DNA of 64,000 bases. It comes from Candidatus Hydrogenedentota bacterium (GTDB lineage: Bacteria; Hydrogenedentota; Hydrogenedentia; Hydrogenedentales; JAGMZX01). The position numbers were made by a program, and so were the translations under genes. The stretch covers positions 1 to 64,000 of the forward strand of contig JAKQEQ010000171.1 of NCBI GenBank assembly GCA_029556545.1, read 5' to 3'. The notes beneath the pieces were generated by a model, which did no database searches, had not been told where the DNA came from, and saw only the letters and a list, made by a program, of their open reading frames with translations. Below, in pieces: positions 37,103 through 45,518 of the stretch; positions within the stretch are counted from its first letter, which is position 1, and every line of letters begins with the position of its first letter.

Positions 37103-37372
37103 TTACTTTCTGAGGCCCAGTTCCTGAATCAGGCTTCGATAGCGTTCCAGGTCGTTCCGGCGCAGATAGTTCAAGAGATTGCGCCGCTTGCCGACCATCT
37201 TCAACAGTCCGATGCGGCCGGCGTGGTCCTTCTTATGGACCTTGAAATGCTCCGTGAGCTGGTTGATGCGTTCCGTCAGCAGTGCGATCTGCACTTCCGC
37301 CGATCCGGTGTCCGCCTCGCTCTTGCCGTGCTTGCCGATAAGCTCCAGTTTTCGTTCCTTCGTCAGAGGCAT
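37103..37372 (-). CDS. rpsO: 30S ribosomal protein S15
   Basis: The 89-residue protein has the normal S15 length. The core [20 protein letters not shown] and the conserved [20 protein letters not shown] followed by [13 protein letters not shown] bind 16S rRNA. It lies 211 bases upstream of pnp. The spacer between them shows no clear gene. Confidence 0.98.
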   Translation of the reverse strand: MPLTKERKLELIGKHGKSEADTGSAEVQIALLTERINQLTEHFKVHKKDHAGRIGLLKMVGKRRNLLNYLRRNDLERYRSLIQELGLRK

Positions 37373-37462
37373 TCCTTTACCCTCTCGCCCTGCGCCCAGG
37401 TCGCCGCACCCGATTCGCGCGCGCCCGAGTCGCGGGTCGTTGTTATGCCGCCGGCGCGGGGC

Positions 37463-38665
37463 TCACTTGTCCGTGAGCGCCGCCACCCCCGGCAGCGTTT
37501 TTCCTTCGATCATCTCCAGCGCGGCGCCGCCGCCCGTGGAGACATGAGACATCTTTTCGGCCAGGCCGAACTGGTCGACCGCCGCCGCCGTGTCGCCGCC
37601 GCCGATGATGCTTGTCGCGTCGCCCGCCGCCAGCGCTTCGGCGAGGGCGCGCGTGCCCCTGCTGAACGTCTCCATCTCGAAGACGCCCACCGGGCCGTTC
37701 CAGACGACCATCCGCGACTGCTTGATCACGTCGATGAAGTTTTCTGTGGTCTTCGGGCCGATGTCGAGCCCCTGCCAGCCGGGCTCGATGCCATCGATGG
37801 GGACCACCTTCACATTGGCGTCCGGCGCGAACCGGTCTGCCACCACTAGGTCCACCGGCAACTCGAGGGCCACGCCTCGGTCCTTGGCTTTGGCGAGCGC
37901 GTTCCGCGCCACGCTGAGGCCTTCCTCATCGAGGAGCGATTCGCCAATCTCGAGCCCCTGCGCCTTGAGAAACGTATAGGACATGCCGCCGCCGATCAGG
38001 AGCGTATCAACCAGGTTCAGCAGGTTGTCGATGACCCCGATCTTATCGGCCACTTTGGCCCCGCCGAGAATGGCGGTCAAGGGTCGGTCCGGATCGGTCA
38101 ACACTTTCGAGAAATACGCTATTTCCTTGGCTACGAGGAAGCCGGCGGCGTTCTGCGCGACATACTCGGTCACGCCGGCCGTCGAGGCGTGCGCCCGGTG
38201 CACCGAGCCGAAGGCGTCACTGACGTACACGTCCGCCAGTTGCGCCAGCGCCTGCGACAACGCGGGGTCGTTCTTCTCCTCACCGGGCTCGAAGCGCGTG
38301 TTCTCGAGCACGATGATGTCGCCCGGCTGCATCGCCGCGACCGCCGCCTCGACCTCGGGTCCAACGACCTGATCAAGTTTCGTGACGTTGCCGCCCACCA
38401 GTTCGCGGAGTCGCGCCGCGACATGGTCCATCTTCAGTTTCGCGAGCTTCGCCGGGTCGTCTTTCACCTTCTTCGGCCGCCCGAGATGCGACATGAGGAT
38501 GAGCTTTCCGCCCTGCTCCCGCACGTGGTTGATGCTCTTGAGCGCGGCCCGGATGCGCGCGTCGTTGCGCACCGATCCATCGTCGTTCTGCGGCACGTTG
38601 AAATCCACGCGCATAAGCACGCGCTTGCCGGCGACGTCCAAATCCTCGATGCTGAGCTTATTCAT
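37463..38665 (-). CDS. pgk: Phosphoglycerate kinase
   Basis: The 400-residue glycolytic enzyme transfers phosphate from 1,3-bisphosphoglycerate to ADP. It carries the N-terminal substrate motif [12 protein letters not shown], the LMSHLGRPK loop, the hinge region, and the C-terminal nucleotide motif [12 protein letters not shown]. It lies 28 bases downstream of gap and is surely co-transcribed with it, the usual gap-pgk order. Confidence 0.98.
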   Translation of the reverse strand: MNKLSIEDLDVAGKRVLMRVDFNVPQNDDGSVRNDARIRAALKSINHVREQGGKLILMSHLGRPKKVKDDPAKLAKLKMDHVAARLRELVGGNVTKLDQVVGPEVEAAVAAMQPGDIIVLENTRFEPGEEKNDPALSQALAQLADVYVSDAFGSVHRAHASTAGVTEYVAQNAAGFLVAKEIAYFSKVLTDPDRPLTAILGGAKVADKIGVIDNLLNLVDTLLIGGGMSYTFLKAQGLEIGESLLDEEGLSVARNALAKAKDRGVALELPVDLVVADRFAPDANVKVVPIDGIEPGWQGLDIGPKTTENFIDVIKQSRMVVWNGPVGVFEMETFSRGTRALAEALAAGDATSIIGGGDTAAAVDQFGLAEKMSHVSTGGGAALEMIEGKTLPGVAALTDK

Positions 38666-38693
38666 GACATTGCATTCCCTGAGTGCGCGGCGC

Positions 38694-39689
38694 TCAGGCC
38701 ATCTTCTTGAGCAGGTCGACGCAGCGGTTCGAGTACCCCCATTCGTTGTCGTACCAGGAAATCACCTTGACGAAATTGTCGCCCATGACCGAGGTAAGCG
38801 CCGCATCGAACACGCTCGAATGCGCGTTGCCGATCACGTCGCAGGATACGATGGGGTCTTCGCAGTACTGCAAGATGCCCTTGAGGGGGCCTTCGGCGGC
38901 GGCTTTCATCGCTTCGTTGATCGCCACGGCCGTGGCTGGGCGCTCCAACTCGGCGACCAGGTCCACGACCGAACCGTCGATGACCGGCACGCGCATGGCC
39001 ATGCCGTCGAGTTTCTTGTCAAGCGCGGGCAACACCTTGCCCACGGCACGCGCGGCGCCGGTGGTCGTCGGAATAATCGAGTAGGCGGCGGCTCGCGCGC
39101 GGCGCAGGTCGCTGTGCGGCATGTCCAGCACGCGCTGGTCGTTCGTGTAGGCGTGGATAGTCGTCATGAGGCCGCGCTTGATGCCGAACTTTTCATGGAG
39201 CACCTTGGCCATCGGCGCGAGGCAGTTCGTCGTGCAGCTCGCGTTCGACACTACCACGTCGCTCGACTTCAGGGTATCATCGTTCACGCCCACCACGATG
39301 ATGGCGTCCACCGCGTCCTTCGGCGGCACGGTCAGCAGCACTTTCTTCGCGCCGGCCTGTTTATGCAGGAGGCACTGCTCCTTCTTGCGGAACACGCCCG
39401 TTGATTCGACGACGAGATCGACACCGTCCGCGCCCCACGGCAGTTCGGCCGGATTCTTCAGCGCCGTTACCTTGACTTCCTTGCCGGCGACGACGATCGA
39501 GTTCTCCCGCGCTTCGACCGACTGCTTGTATACGCCCATTACGCTGTCGTACTTGAGCAAATGGGCCAACGTCTTCGCGTCGGTCAGGTCATTGATGGCG
39601 GCTACTTCAAGGGCCTCTTCCTCCATCAGCAGCTTGAAGACCGCGCGACCGATACGCCCGAACCCGTTGATTCCAACCTTTGTCGCCAT
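38694..39689 (-). CDS. gap: Glyceraldehyde-3-phosphate dehydrogenase, type I
   Basis: The ATG at 39689 (MATKVGINGFGRIGRAVFKL) is preferred: GGAAG lies nine bases upstream and the NAD-binding motif then begins at the usual place. A longer frame to 39719 adds ten unlikely residues. The 331-residue enzyme has the active cysteine in SNASCTTNCLAP and the substrate loop region; the end YDNEWGYSNRCVDLL is typical. It oxidises G3P to 1,3-bisphosphoglycerate and heads the gap-pgk unit. Confidence 0.98.
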   Translation of the reverse strand: MATKVGINGFGRIGRAVFKLLMEEEALEVAAINDLTDAKTLAHLLKYDSVMGVYKQSVEARENSIVVAGKEVKVTALKNPAELPWGADGVDLVVESTGVFRKKEQCLLHKQAGAKKVLLTVPPKDAVDAIIVVGVNDDTLKSSDVVVSNASCTTNCLAPMAKVLHEKFGIKRGLMTTIHAYTNDQRVLDMPHSDLRRARAAAYSIIPTTTGAARAVGKVLPALDKKLDGMAMRVPVIDGSVVDLVAELERPATAVAINEAMKAAAEGPLKGILQYCEDPIVSCDVIGNAHSSVFDAALTSVMGDNFVKVISWYDNEWGYSNRCVDLLKKMA

Positions 39690-40165
39690 GACTCGCACTT
39701 CCTTTCCGCATTGCGCCAACGTTACGTAGACTCAGGCGCCGTCGGCGCCGGAATGCTCCGCGCGCACTTCACCCCGGCAGGCCTGACCGAAAACAGGTTT
39801 ACGAGATTGGGGAAAACCACAGACGACAACCCAGGCGGGAGGGGCGTCGCGGCCCCCAATTCCGGCGGGTATTCCACACGGACCGGATGCGCCCATAACC
39901 CCGCTTTGTCGGGGCGTGGTCTCCCGCTCTCCACGGAGAAGGAGTATTGCACACAAACGTCATACAAGTCAAACTGCCAACGACAGAAGGGCCGACGACA
40001 GCGCGCGAGGCGGCGCCTGCTCCCTCTCCCCGAGGGATCGGGTCGGAGTGAGGGTTGCGTCTTCGGGGGTACGACGCCCTCGTGCCGGTGATGCTCGACA
40101 TCATCTCGCGACGCCGGGCCGCCATAATGCTATAATTTCGATGTGCAAAAAGGGAGATACGTGAA
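39690..40165. other. Intergenic region with repeat debris and a -10 element
   Basis: About 475 bp upstream of gap (minus) and of the toxin-antitoxin pair (plus). It contains CCCTCTCCCCGAGGGATCGG followed by GTCGGAGTGAGGG, which looks like a fragment of a widespread palindromic repeat; a shorter echo (TTGGGGTGAGGG) lies at 23495-23506. A perfect TATAAT at 40131-40136 would serve the antitoxin gene. No gene is supported here. Confidence 0.45.
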
Positions 40166-40402
40166 ATGACATGTCGTGGACACGTCAAGGACGGCGTGGT
40201 CGTCTTGGACGAGCCGGCGCTGATGCCAGATGGCGCGTTGGTCGAGATCAGGGTGGTCGATGCCGATATCGAGACCGACGAGGATAACGACGTCGCCGCG
40301 CTCCAGCGAGACCTGCTCGAGTTCGCCGGGAAGTTTACCGGTCTGCCCGAGGACGCGGCCCGGAACGTCGATCATTACCTGTACGGGCATCCGAAGCGAT
40401 GA
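40166..40402 (+). CDS. Antitoxin of a VapBC-like pair
   Basis: The 78-residue protein begins MTCRGHVKDGVVVLDEPALM, the beta-hairpin 'GxVxxGxVVL' pattern of DUF104-like antitoxins, then an acidic middle (DADIETDEDNDV) and a C-terminal helix ending NVDHYLYGHPKR, which should bind the toxin. AGGGAG precedes the ATG. Its stop overlaps the PIN toxin start by 4 bp, the coupling usual for such pairs. It would repress its own promoter together with the toxin. Confidence 0.8.
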   Translation: MTCRGHVKDGVVVLDEPALMPDGALVEIRVVDADIETDEDNDVAALQRDLLEFAGKFTGLPEDAARNVDHYLYGHPKR

Positions 40403-40800
40403 CCGCCGTCTTCGCGGATACCGCTTTCTTCGTCGCCCTGCTGAATCCGCGTGACACCCATCACCAGGACGCGCTGGAAGCGTCGCGCACGCTGCGGCGG
40501 ACAGTGACCACCACGGATTGGGTTATCGTCGAGACCGGTAATTTCGTCTGCGATTCGCCGCAGAGACCGTTATTTCCGCCATTCGTCCGCCGCCTGCGAG
40601 CCAACCCGCGCTTCGCGGTACGGCGTGGCACGGCGCGGACATTGGAGGACGCGCTCGATCTCTACGCGGCCCGCCCGGATAAATCGTGGTCCCTCACGGA
40701 TTGCATCTCCTTCGTGGTGATGCGAGAGGAAGGGCTTACGGATGCGTTGACCACGGACCATCATTTCGCGCAGGCGGGCTTCAAGGCGCTGCTGTTGTAA
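40399..40800 (+). CDS. PIN-domain toxin (VapC-like ribonuclease)
   Basis: The 133-residue protein has the PIN fold. The acidic residues that hold Mg2+ are visible: D in FADTAFFVALL (residue 7), E in VIVETGNF (about 45), D in SLTDCISFVVM (about 101) and D in ALTTDHHFAQAG (about 120). VapC toxins cut RNAs, often tRNA. The catalytic set is complete, so the toxin is probably active when its partner is lost. Confidence 0.9.
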   Translation: MTAVFADTAFFVALLNPRDTHHQDALEASRTLRRTVTTTDWVIVETGNFVCDSPQRPLFPPFVRRLRANPRFAVRRGTARTLEDALDLYAARPDKSWSLTDCISFVVMREEGLTDALTTDHHFAQAGFKALLL

Positions 40801-41094
40801 ACGGCGGTCGGTCGCGGGTCATGCGCCCGTTTTCGTGCCGGCATCTCCGCATGGGCTTGTGAAGCAGGGGGGCACGACAGCCCCACGGCGCGCTGAATTC
40901 CAGAAATCCCGCCAGCGGTCGCGATGCCGACACCGGACCGACAACGACAGGTTCATCAAACGCAGATGGGGCGTAGCTGCGATTGTCGCCTGATTTCGGG
41001 CAGGGCGCAAGGCTGGCGATGGATTCTAACATATTGTAAACACTGTATTTGCAGACTTCTGCGATTTGGGCATGATCTATGCTGTCTCTCGGAT

Positions 41095-41889
41095 ATGAAA
41101 CTGGTTTCCTGCATGCTTCGGTGGTCTGTCGTGGCGGGGATCGTCGTGTCCGCGCGGCTCGCGCTTGCGGCCCAGCCCGTCATCGAGCCGCCGCAGGCAC
41201 CGGCGCGCGCGCGGGTCGGAGAACCGGTGGAAATATCGTATGTCGTGCGTTGGGACGGCCCGCCCGAGACATACGTCATTAAACCGCCCACGGCCCCAAC
41301 GCTCGATTGGGGAAAAGCGGAGTTTGTCCGCCTGTCGGTGAAGGCTGAAGACGCCGCCACGGCGGCGACGCTGATATTGCGCGTGTTTCCGGAACAGGGT
41401 GGCCGCTTTGACGTGCCGCCCGTTTCGATTTCCCTGGCGGCGGAGGGCGGATCGGGCGCCGAAACGCCGCTCGAATCCGCCTCCGTATCGTTGACGGTGA
41501 AGGGACATGGCGGCCGCTGGGCTTTAGCGTTGCCGGTGGCCGTCGTGGGAGTCGTCGGCCTCGTGATCGCGGCGTTCCGATGGACGCGCCGCGGGCGGGA
41601 GACCGGCGGTGACGCGACCCTTTCGCCCCTCGAGCAGGCGCGCGAGGCCCTGCACGCGGCGCGTCGGCGCCGGCTGGACGGTGACTTCTACGCGTGTTAC
41701 CGGAAATTGGCGGAGGCGGCGGCGCGGTTGCCGGAGGACGAGGAGTCCCGGAGACTCAAGAAAACGCTCGAGGATCGCACCCGGCAGGTGGGCTATCAGG
41801 GGGTGCGGCCCAGCGATGATGAATTGGAAGGCGACATGCGCGATATCGAACGCGCGTTGGCGCGTTGGAAGGAGACAACGACACCATGA
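41095..41889 (+). CDS. BatD-like periplasmic protein with one membrane anchor
   Basis: From the ATG at 41095 the product is 264 residues: a Sec signal peptide (to about residue 26, ...RLALAA), a beta-sandwich of about 110 residues resembling the first domain of BatD (VGEPVEISYVVRWDGP...GRFDVPPVSISL), a transmembrane helix (about 145-165) and a cytoplasmic helical tail (LDGDFYACYRKLAEAAARLP). The ribosome binding site is weak. It overlaps moxR by 4 bp and opens the long Bat locus. BatD domains are thought to help assemble the membrane VWA proteins. Confidence 0.72.
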   Translation: MKLVSCMLRWSVVAGIVVSARLALAAQPVIEPPQAPARARVGEPVEISYVVRWDGPPETYVIKPPTAPTLDWGKAEFVRLSVKAEDAATAATLILRVFPEQGGRFDVPPVSISLAAEGGSGAETPLESASVSLTVKGHGGRWALALPVAVVGVVGLVIAAFRWTRRGRETGGDATLSPLEQAREALHAARRRRLDGDFYACYRKLAEAAARLPEDEESRRLKKTLEDRTRQVGYQGVRPSDDELEGDMRDIERALARWKETTTP

Positions 41890-42872
41890 GCGTAAACGTG
41901 GAAGCGGTGCGGCGGAACGTCGAGCAGCAGTCTCAGTTTGTGACGCGGCTGCGCGCGGAGATTGGCCAGGTCATTGTGGGGCAACAGTACATGGTGGACC
42001 GGCTGCTGGTCGGCCTGCTGGCGAACGGCCACGTGCTGATCGAGGGCGTGCCCGGCCTGGCCAAGACGCTCGCGGTCAATACGCTGGCCCGGGCGATGGC
42101 GTGCGCGTTCAAGCGCATCCAATTCACGCCGGACCTGCTGCCGGCGGACCTGATCGGCACGCTGGTCTACAACCCGAAGACCGGCGACTTCACCACGAAG
42201 AAGGGCCCCATCTTCGGCAACATCATATTGGCGGACGAGATCAATCGCGCGCCCGCCAAGGTGCAGAGCGCGCTGCTTGAGGCGATGCAGGAGCGGCAGG
42301 TGACCATCGGCGAAGAAACGTTTCGCCTCGAGGAACCGTTCATGGTGCTCGCGACGCAGAACCCCATCGAGCAGGAAGGGACTTATCCGCTCCCCGAGGC
42401 GCAGGTGGACCGGTTCATGCTCAAGCTGCGCATCAATTACCCGACCCGCGCCGAGGAACGGGAGATCATGAGCCGCATCGACCTGCTCCACGCGCCGCAG
42501 GTGTCCCCGGTGGTGACGCGCCAGGAAATCCTCGAGGCGCGCGAGGTCGTGAACCGGATCTACGTCGACGAGAAGGCAAAGAACTACATCGTCGATATCG
42601 TGCACGCGACGCGCAATCCGGAGGCCTTCGGCCTGAAAATCAACCACCTGATCGAGTACGGCGCGTCGCCGCGCGCGAGTCTGTACCTGCAACAGGGCGC
42701 GCGGGCGCTTGCCTTTCTCCAGGGCGAGGGTAACGTGTTCCCGAACGACGTGAAACAGATCGCGATGGACGTGCTGCGCCACCGCGTGCGCGTGACTTAC
42801 GAGGCCGAGGCGGAGAACGTCGCCAGCGAAGACATCATCCGAAAGATTCTGGACACGGTGCCTGTTCCGTGA
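41886..42872 (+). CDS. MoxR-family AAA+ ATPase
   Basis: The ATG at 41886 overlaps the previous stop by 4 bp. The 328-residue ATPase has Walker A GVPGLAKT, Walker B NIILADEINRAPAK, sensor 1 LATQNPIEQEGTYPLPEAQ and the MoxR lid domain. MoxR proteins act as chaperones that mature partner proteins carrying von Willebrand A domains, with the DUF58 and VWA proteins encoded downstream as the likely clients. The gene is separated from DUF58 by the GxxExxY array, which breaks the normal moxR-DUF58 junction. Confidence 0.95.
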   Translation: MSVNVEAVRRNVEQQSQFVTRLRAEIGQVIVGQQYMVDRLLVGLLANGHVLIEGVPGLAKTLAVNTLARAMACAFKRIQFTPDLLPADLIGTLVYNPKTGDFTTKKGPIFGNIILADEINRAPAKVQSALLEAMQERQVTIGEETFRLEEPFMVLATQNPIEQEGTYPLPEAQVDRFMLKLRINYPTRAEEREIMSRIDLLHAPQVSPVVTRQEILEAREVVNRIYVDEKAKNYIVDIVHATRNPEAFGLKINHLIEYGASPRASLYLQQGARALAFLQGEGNVFPNDVKQIAMDVLRHRVRVTYEAEAENVASEDIIRKILDTVPVP

Positions 42873-42920
42873 GAGGGCAATTCACCACAGAGGCACGGAG
42901 GGCACAGAGGAAACACAGAG

Positions 42921-42980
42921 ATGAAGGAACGCGAACTAGACCAGTTGGCGCAGCGGAACGGAGACCCGCCATGCAAGTGA
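42921..42980 (+). pseudogene. Internally deleted mini-copy of the GxxExxY gene (unit 1)
   Basis: A 19-codon frame MKERELDQLAQRNGDPPCK joins the N-terminus of the full gene (MNEPELNQLAQR) to its C-terminus (SGDPPCE) in frame. The deleted middle is about 340 bases. It keeps the upstream repeat with the ribosome-binding region. Whether it is translated is unknown. Confidence 0.75.
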
Positions 42981-43023
42981 GGATTCACCACAGAGGCACG
43001 AAGGGCACAGAGGAAACACAGAG

Positions 43024-43422
43024 ATGAATGAACCCGAACTAAACCAGTTGGCGCAGCGGGTGATAGGCGCGGCGATCGAGGTCCACAGGGTGCTTGGGCC
43101 AGGCCTCTTGGAGCCCGTCTATGAGGATGCGCTCTGCCATGAACTCGCGTTGGCTGGCATAGGCCATGAACGTCAGGTTTCGATACCGGTGCGTTACAAG
43201 GGCATCGTGCTGAAGAACGCATTCCGCGTGGACGTCCTGGTGGAACGTCAGATCGTGCTCGAACTGAAATCGGTCGATGAGGTCCTGCCCATTCACAAGG
43301 CGCAGGTGCTCACGTACCTTCGAATGATGGACCTCTGGCTTGGATACGTGCTCAACTTCAACGAGGAAACCCTCGTCAAGGGGGTACGCCGCTTGGTGAG
43401 CGGAGACCCGCCGTGCGAGTGA
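43024..43422 (+). CDS. GxxExxY protein (PD-(D/E)XK superfamily, PDDEXK_3-like)
   Basis: The 132-residue protein shows the naming motif GLLEPVY (residues about 28-34) in VHRVLGPGLLEPVYEDAL. The nuclease-fold core follows: FRVDVLVERQIVLELKSVDE, with D and ExK spaced as in PD-(D/E)XK enzymes, then a helix KAQVLTYLRMM and the strand VLNFNEETLVKGVRRLV. Members are widespread in environmental bacteria; no activity is established to my knowledge. The catalytic residues are intact. It is the only complete member of the four-unit tandem array around it. Confidence 0.92.
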   Translation: MNEPELNQLAQRVIGAAIEVHRVLGPGLLEPVYEDALCHELALAGIGHERQVSIPVRYKGIVLKNAFRVDVLVERQIVLELKSVDEVLPIHKAQVLTYLRMMDLWLGYVLNFNEETLVKGVRRLVSGDPPCE

Positions 43423-43465
43423 GGATTCACCACAGAGGCACGAAGGGCACAGAGGAAACACAGAG

Positions 43466-43525
43466 ATGAAGGAACGCGAACTAGACCAGTTGGCGCACCG
43501 GAACGGAGACCCGCCGTGCAAGTGA
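43466..43525 (+). pseudogene. Internally deleted mini-copy of the GxxExxY gene (unit 3)
   Basis: A 19-codon frame MKERELDQLAHRNGDPPCK, differing from unit 1 by one residue (Q to H). It begins 41 bases into a fresh copy of the repeat, directly after the complete gene. Same junction as unit 1, so one deletion event was copied to both sides. Confidence 0.75.
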
Positions 43526-43687
43526 GGACTCACCACAGAGGCACGAAGGGCACAGAGGAATCACAGAGATGAATGAACGCGAATTCGGACCGATGAGCAC
43601 AGACGCGGGAGCGACACGCTATGTGCGAGCCGCCTCCTCCGTGGCTCTCCGTGTTCTCTGTGTCTCTGTGGTAAGGATTAACCCGTC

Positions 43688-44578
43688 ATGCTGCCGTCGG
43701 AACTGATGCAACAGATACGCCGGATTCAAATCCGGACCAGTCGCATGGTGAACGACGTGCTGGCCGGCCAGTACGAGAGCGTGTTCAAGGGTCAGGGCAT
43801 GGAGTTCAAGGAAGTGCGCGAGTACGTGCCGGGCGACGACGTGCGCGCCATCGACTGGAACGTGACGGCGCGCACGGGTCACCCGCACGTCAAAGTGCTC
43901 GCGGAAGAGCGGGAAATGACGGTGATGCTGCTCGTGGACGCGAGCGGTTCGGGCCGTTTCGGCAGTTCGGCGCGCTTCAAGAACGAGGTCGCCGCGGAAC
44001 TGTGCGCCGTGCTCGCTTTTTCCGCTATTCATAATAACGACAAGGTCGGCCTGATCGTTTTCACGGACCGGATCGAGCTCTTCGTGCCGCCGAAGAAGGG
44101 GCGACAACACGTCCTGCGCGTGATTCGCGAAGTGCTCTTTTTCGAGCCGAAGGGCACGGGCACGAACATCCCTGAGGCGCTCCATTACCTGAATGGCGTT
44201 GTGAAACGGCGCGCCGTCGTGTTCCTGGTTTCCGACTTCATGGAGGAGAACTACGAGACGCCGCTACGCATCGCCAACAAGCGGCACGACGTAATCGCCG
44301 TGGCGATTACAGACCCGCGCGAAGAGGAATTGCCGAACGTGGGGCTTTTGTGTGTCCGCGACACGGAAACGGGACGCGAGACGCTGGTGGACACGAGCGA
44401 TCCGGAGGTGCGCCGGCAGTATGGGCTCGCGGCGCGTGGGCGCGCGGACCGCCGCAACAACATATTCCGGCGCACGGCGGTCGATGCCATGCACGTGCGT
44501 GTCGAGGAGGAGCGCTCCTATATCAACGAACTGCACCGTTTCTTCCGCATGCGCGAGCGGCGGAAGGCGACGGCGTGA
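43688..44578 (+). CDS. DUF58 protein
   Basis: The 296-residue protein carries the DUF58 signature REYVPGDDVRAIDWNVTARTG (shown here in two parts: REYVPGDD at about residues 45-52, DWNVTART after it), followed by a von Willebrand-like fold (MLLVDASGSGRF at about 82). In MoxR loci this protein is the constant partner of the ATPase. The start MLPSELMQQIRRIQIRTSRM is the standard one. It is 11 bases upstream of the next gene, at 44589. Confidence 0.93.
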   Translation: MLPSELMQQIRRIQIRTSRMVNDVLAGQYESVFKGQGMEFKEVREYVPGDDVRAIDWNVTARTGHPHVKVLAEEREMTVMLLVDASGSGRFGSSARFKNEVAAELCAVLAFSAIHNNDKVGLIVFTDRIELFVPPKKGRQHVLRVIREVLFFEPKGTGTNIPEALHYLNGVVKRRAVVFLVSDFMEENYETPLRIANKRHDVIAVAITDPREEELPNVGLLCVRDTETGRETLVDTSDPEVRRQYGLAARGRADRRNNIFRRTAVDAMHVRVEEERSYINELHRFFRMRERRKATA

Positions 44579-44588
44579 GGGTCCGCGC

Positions 44589-45518
44589 ATGATGCGTTGT
44601 ATGATATCGGCGCTGATTCTTGGCGGCGGCATCGCCGGCGCCGCACCCGTGCAGGTCGCGGTGACGCTCGAACCGCCGTCCGTGCCGTTTCACCGCGTCG
44701 CCCGCTACACGATCGCCGTCGAGGCTGTACCTGATGTCACGGTGGACATCCCGCGGCTTCCCGAGATCAAGGGCGTCGAGGCGACACTCCGAGATTCCTC
44801 GGAGGAAACGCTCGAAGACGGACGCCGGCGCATCCGTCGGGTGTATGCACTGGATGCGGTCCGCATCGGCAAATACCTTGTGCCGTCCCTGCGGATCGCT
44901 CATGGCGAAGGCGAACATGTCGCGACTGCCCCCTTGATGCTTGAAGTGCGCGATTTGACCGACGACGAGAAGGAAGCGATCGAGCGATTCGCGTTGACCG
45001 AGTCGCCGGAAGTGTTCTTGTCCCGCGCCGCGCGGGCTTGGCCCGCCCGCTTGGTGACGGCGCTTCTCGTGGTTCTGGCGATTGCGGCGCTCGTGATCGG
45101 CGTGGTGTGGTATCGCCGCCGCAAGCAGGTATTTGTGTCTCCGCCCGCGCCGCCTTGGGAAGTGGCGCGGCAGCGCCTGCGCGCGTTAGCGGCGCGGCAA
45201 CTGCCCGAGGCGGGCAAGCACGAGCCGTACTACGTCGACCTGTCGGCGATCCTGCGGTATTACATCGAGGACCGGTTTCAGGTGCGCGCGCCGGAGCAGA
45301 CAACGCCCGAGTTCCTGGAGACCGCGACGAGCAGCGGGCTCTTCACCGAAGCACAACAAGAGGCGCTGGCGGCGTTTCTGCGCCACTGTGACCGGGTGAA
45401 ATTTGCGCTTTATAAGCCGTCCTACCAGGAAATGGCGAACGGTTTCGCGCTTGTGGCGAAGTTCGTCGACGACACGGTCCCGCGACCCGAGACAACCGAG
45501 CGGAGGGCCGCGGCATGA
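44589..45518 (+). CDS. Membrane protein with BatD-like and DUF4381-like parts
   Basis: The ATG at 44589 follows GAGGG by about eight bases. The 309-residue protein has a signal peptide (about 1-18), a periplasmic beta-sandwich (about 20-125; VEAVPDVTVDIPRLPEI), a transmembrane helix (about 150-172) and a cytoplasmic helical domain YVDLSAILRYYIEDRFQVRA...FLETATSSGLFTEAQ like that of DUF4381 proteins. DUF4381 proteins occur just here, between DUF58 and VWA genes. It overlaps the VWA gene by 4 bp. Confidence 0.82.
   Translation: MMRCMISALILGGGIAGAAPVQVAVTLEPPSVPFHRVARYTIAVEAVPDVTVDIPRLPEIKGVEATLRDSSEETLEDGRRRIRRVYALDAVRIGKYLVPSLRIAHGEGEHVATAPLMLEVRDLTDDEKEAIERFALTESPEVFLSRAARAWPARLVTALLVVLAIAALVIGVVWYRRRKQVFVSPPAPPWEVARQRLRALAARQLPEAGKHEPYYVDLSAILRYYIEDRFQVRAPEQTTPEFLETATSSGLFTEAQQEALAAFLRHCDRVKFALYKPSYQEMANGFALVAKFVDDTVPRPETTERRAAA

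Larger units (their letters stand above)
42880..43675 (+). repeat. Tandem array of GxxExxY units: 103-bp mini copy, full copy, 103-bp mini copy, truncated copy
   Basis: Four direct units each start with (A)TTCACCACAGAGGCAC... and about 40 bases later an ATG. Unit starts are 42880, 42983, 43425 and 43528, so units 1 and 3 are each exactly 103 bp. In these the gene is reduced to its first 12 and last 7 codons. Unit 2 is complete. Unit 4 keeps only about six codons and closes with an inverted copy of the repeat (about 43631-43675). This inverted copy has TCTGTGTCTCTGTGGTAAGG. The array fills the moxR-DUF58 junction. Confidence 0.9.

Noticed and set aside
39722..39967. Short minus-strand gene upstream of gap
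   Set aside because: The peptide is rich in P, G and R, has no good start, and the DNA looks like interspersed-repeat debris.
42880..43570. CRISPR-like array suggested by regularly spaced 40-base repeats
   Set aside because: Spacers are parts of one gene rather than unique sequences, the unit is 103 bp, and no cas gene is present.
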